Assembly: GCA_017425345.1 (NCBI GenBank)
Contig: JAFOML010000040.1
Location: 1-7,336, forward strand
DNA length: 7,336 bases
Origin: Eubacterium sp.
Lineage (GTDB): Bacteria; Bacillota_A; Clostridia; Peptostreptococcales; Anaerovoracaceae
Reading direction: 5' to 3'
The notes beneath the pieces were generated by a model that was not told the origin of the DNA, did not search any database, and saw only the letters and a list, made by a program, of their open reading frames with translations. Position numbers and translations under genes: made by a program. Of the stretch, positions 5,577-7,336 are shown piece after piece; within the stretch, counting starts at the first letter, position 1, and each line of letters opens with the position of its first letter.

Positions 5577-7328
5577 ATGGATGAATCTGTCCGAAAAAAG
5601 TACGATCCGGTATTCGGCTCGTGGCATATCGTAGAGGAGATCGGGCACGGGGCGGTCGGCCGCGTGTATGAGATCCAGCGGGAAGAGTACGGCGTCACTT
5701 ACCGGTCTGCTCTGAAGATCATTTCCGTGCCGGGCGATGAGGATGACATGCGCAGCGCGATGTTTTCGGGTGTCGCCAAAGAGGATCTGCCGGAGTACTA
5801 TCGGAATCTGAAGGACATGGTGATCCGGGAGTTCCAGTATCTGGCGCAGCTGAAAGGGAACAGCTATATCGTCAGCTATGAGGATCATCAGGTCATCGAG
5901 CACGAGGACGGCATCGGATGGGATATCCTGATCAAGATGGAGCTTTTAGAGCCTCTCGTCGAGTTTTCGCTGGAGCACGAGCTGTCGGAGCGGGACGTTC
6001 TCCATATGGGGATCGACCTCTGCCGGGCGCTGGAATTCTGCCAGCAGTACGGGATCGTGCACCGGGATATCAAGCCGGAGAATATCTTCCTTGCGCCGAG
6101 CGGCGACTACAAGCTGGGTGACTTCGGTATTGCGCGCGTGGCCGAGAAGACGCAGGTAGGTCTGACGCGCAAGGGCACCTATATGTACATGGCACCCGAG
6201 GTCTTCCATGGAAACCCCTACGGCGCCTCGTCCGATCTCTATTCGCTCGGACTGGTCATGTACAAGTACCTGAATCATGACCGGTATCCGTTCATGCCGC
6301 CATATCCGGAGAAGATCGTCTACGATGATCTGGAGAAATCCTTTGTGAAGCGCATGGGCGCGGACTATCTGCCGGATCCCGACATGGGGTCGGAGGCGAT
6401 GAAGATCATTCTGCGCCGAGCCTGCGCCCGCGACGTCAAATCGCGCTACCACTCCGCAGAAGAGATGGAAGCGGACCTGCTGACGGTGCAGGTGGGCGAC
6501 GGAGACGCGATCGTGAAGAGGGAGACGGGCCGGCAGGCGAAAACGTCAGGCCTCACGCGCAGATGGAAGATCGCGCTGATCTCACTCCTCATCGTGGCTC
6601 TTTCCGCAGTCGGCATTTACGGACTCATCCCGAAAGCGGTATCGGACATCCGGGGGCTGGACGGCGATCTGCAACTCTATTATGACGAACCGCTGCAGCT
6701 TTCGACAGTCTGTGAGCCGGACTGGTTCAAGGATGAACCGGTCGAATATGAAAGTAACGATGAGAAGGTGTTTACCGTGTCGGCGGATGGACTGGTGAAG
6801 CCGGTCGCGCCGGGAAAAGCCATGCTGACGGCGAGCGCCCGCGAGTATTCCGAGTCGGTACAGGTTAAAGTCGTCCCCAAGGTGACGGCTATCACCGGCG
6901 TGGAGAAGAACTATTCGCTGAAAGTCGGAGACAAGAAGCGGCTTCGTCCTGTCCTCGTGCCGCGCGAGTTTAGGGATGAACCGATTACGTATAAGTCACA
7001 GAAGCCGAAGGTCGCAAAGGTTGGTCCTAAGGGCCGGATCACGGCTGTCCGCGCCGGCACGGCATGGATCCTGATCAGCGCGGGCGGTAAGACGACTCGG
7101 GTGAAGGTCAAGGTTACAAAACCTAAGCCCGAACCCACCCCCGAACCCGCCGTGACCTATTATGGCGGAGGCTCGTCCTATGGCGGATCGTCTTCCGGCG
7201 GGTCATCTTCCGGTGGGTCGTCCGGCGGCTCCAAGGGCGGGTCCAAGAAGTCGTCCGGTTCCTCCGGCAAGAAGCCCTCGGGCTCTGGCGGCGGATACTT
7301 CGATTCCGGTGACGACGAATATTTCTAA
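5577..7328 (+). CDS. Membrane-anchored Hanks-type Ser/Thr protein kinase with extracellular Big2-like domains
   Basis: The 583-residue protein has a complete cytoplasmic kinase domain (about 15-300). Visible motifs are GHGAVGRVY (23-31, glycine loop), K47 in ALKII, E85 of helix C, HRDIKPEN (162-169; catalytic D164, N169), DFG (182-184), activation segment with TRKGTY (197-202) and APE (206-208), and SDLYSLGLVMY (219-229). All key residues are present, so it should be active. One transmembrane helix (about 330-351) follows a basic TRRWK. The outside part holds two Big2-like domains (about 360-433 and 434-513), a Pro/Lys/Glu linker (514-524), a Gly/Ser/Lys-rich tail (529-573) and an acidic aromatic end, YFDSGDDEYF. 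PASTA domains, usual in PknB/PrkC/Stk1 kinases, are absent. AGGAAG at 5566-5571, overlapping the LRR stop, gives 5-base spacing to the ATG. Substrates are unknown. The extracellular domains suggest sensing of a wall or protein ligand, possibly with the secreted protein encoded just upstream. Confidence 0.93.
   Translation: MDESVRKKYDPVFGSWHIVEEIGHGAVGRVYEIQREEYGVTYRSALKIISVPGDEDDMRSAMFSGVAKEDLPEYYRNLKDMVIREFQYLAQLKGNSYIVSYEDHQVIEHEDGIGWDILIKMELLEPLVEFSLEHELSERDVLHMGIDLCRALEFCQQYGIVHRDIKPENIFLAPSGDYKLGDFGIARVAEKTQVGLTRKGTYMYMAPEVFHGNPYGASSDLYSLGLVMYKYLNHDRYPFMPPYPEKIVYDDLEKSFVKRMGADYLPDPDMGSEAMKIILRRACARDVKSRYHSAEEMEADLLTVQVGDGDAIVKRETGRQAKTSGLTRRWKIALISLLIVALSAVGIYGLIPKAVSDIRGLDGDLQLYYDEPLQLSTVCEPDWFKDEPVEYESNDEKVFTVSADGLVKPVAPGKAMLTASAREYSESVQVKVVPKVTAITGVEKNYSLKVGDKKRLRPVLVPREFRDEPITYKSQKPKVAKVGPKGRITAVRAGTAWILISAGGKTTRVKVKVTKPKPEPTPEPAVTYYGGGSSYGGSSSGGSSSGGSSGGSKGGSKKSSGSSGKKPSGSGGGYFDSGDDEYF
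6564..6629 (+). other. Transmembrane helix of the kinase
   Basis: Codons 330-351 encode an uncharged stretch rich in Ile, Leu, Val and Ala, flanked on the N-terminal side by T-R-R-W-K and on the other by Pro-Lys. The positive-inside rule places the kinase in the cytoplasm and the Big2-like domains outside. Confidence 0.9.
7161..7298 (+). repeat. Low-complexity Gly/Ser-rich coding repeat (kinase tail)
   Basis: Codons 529-574 encode irregular repeats of G-G-S-S-S and G-G-S-K. The DNA has short imperfect repeats built on TCTTCCGGCGG and TCGTCCGGCGG, suggesting growth by slippage. The peptide is probably an extended, flexible segment outside the cell. Confidence 0.85.
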
Positions 7329-7336
7329 ATGATGAG
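7329..7336 (+). CDS. Possible start of a further operon gene (truncated by window end)
   Basis: The kinase stop TAA (7326-7328) is followed immediately by ATGATGAG, giving a start codon with no gap. No clear Shine-Dalgarno is seen just upstream in the kinase end, so this would depend on coupled translation. Only two full codons are visible, so nothing can be said about a product. Confidence 0.2.

Noticed and set aside
4071..5903. A 610-codon open reading frame on the minus strand across the LRR and kinase genes
   Set aside because: It is codon-for-codon antisense to both genes, which share one frame because their 9-nt gap is a multiple of three. It stays open simply because they avoid TTA, CTA and TCA codons in that stretch; it ends exactly at a TTA Leu codon (4071-4073). 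The product is Arg/His/Pro/Asp-rich with no recognisable domain.

Overview
The window looks like a chromosomal segment from a Gram-positive Firmicute, most likely a gut-type Clostridia/Lachnospiraceae relative. Supporting signs are AGGAG-type ribosome binding sites, tightly packed co-directional genes, a BspA-type leucine-rich-repeat secreted protein with Big2 and fibronectin-III-like modules, and a one-TM Hanks-type kinase. This placement is inference; there is no marker gene. All real genes are on the + strand.

Layout. (1) 1-253: two near-identical 93-bp tandem repeats and a diverged, truncated third copy, carrying 12-bp hairpins; the array evidently continues leftward out of the window. 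(2) 275-520: the C-terminal remnant of a PLP-dependent class I/II aminotransferase, cut off where the repeat array ends. (3) 522-2324: a two-gene metabolic unit, a PfkB/ribokinase-family sugar kinase and a ketopantoate-reductase-fold oxidoreductase 3 bp apart, closed by a strong intrinsic terminator at 2354-2395. (4) 2411-7328: a separate three-gene operon with its own extended -10 promoter. It encodes an unrecognised cytoplasmic protein with two related helical modules, a secreted LRR/Big2/FN3-like protein, and a membrane-anchored Ser/Thr kinase whose extracellular half carries two Big2-like domains and a Gly/Ser-rich tail. (5) 7329-7336: an ATG directly after the kinase stop, possibly the start of another operon member.

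The most interesting unit is the three-gene operon. The gaps are 7 and 9 nt, so the products are probably made together. The secreted protein and the outside of the kinase share a closely similar Big2 segment (core VSADG-V-PVAPG), which suggests both work in the same extracellular place. A plausible but untested model is a surface sensing module: a secreted LRR protein acts outside, the kinase carries the signal across the membrane, and the first protein is a cytoplasmic partner or substrate. No cognate PP2C phosphatase or FHA protein is visible here; one could lie downstream.
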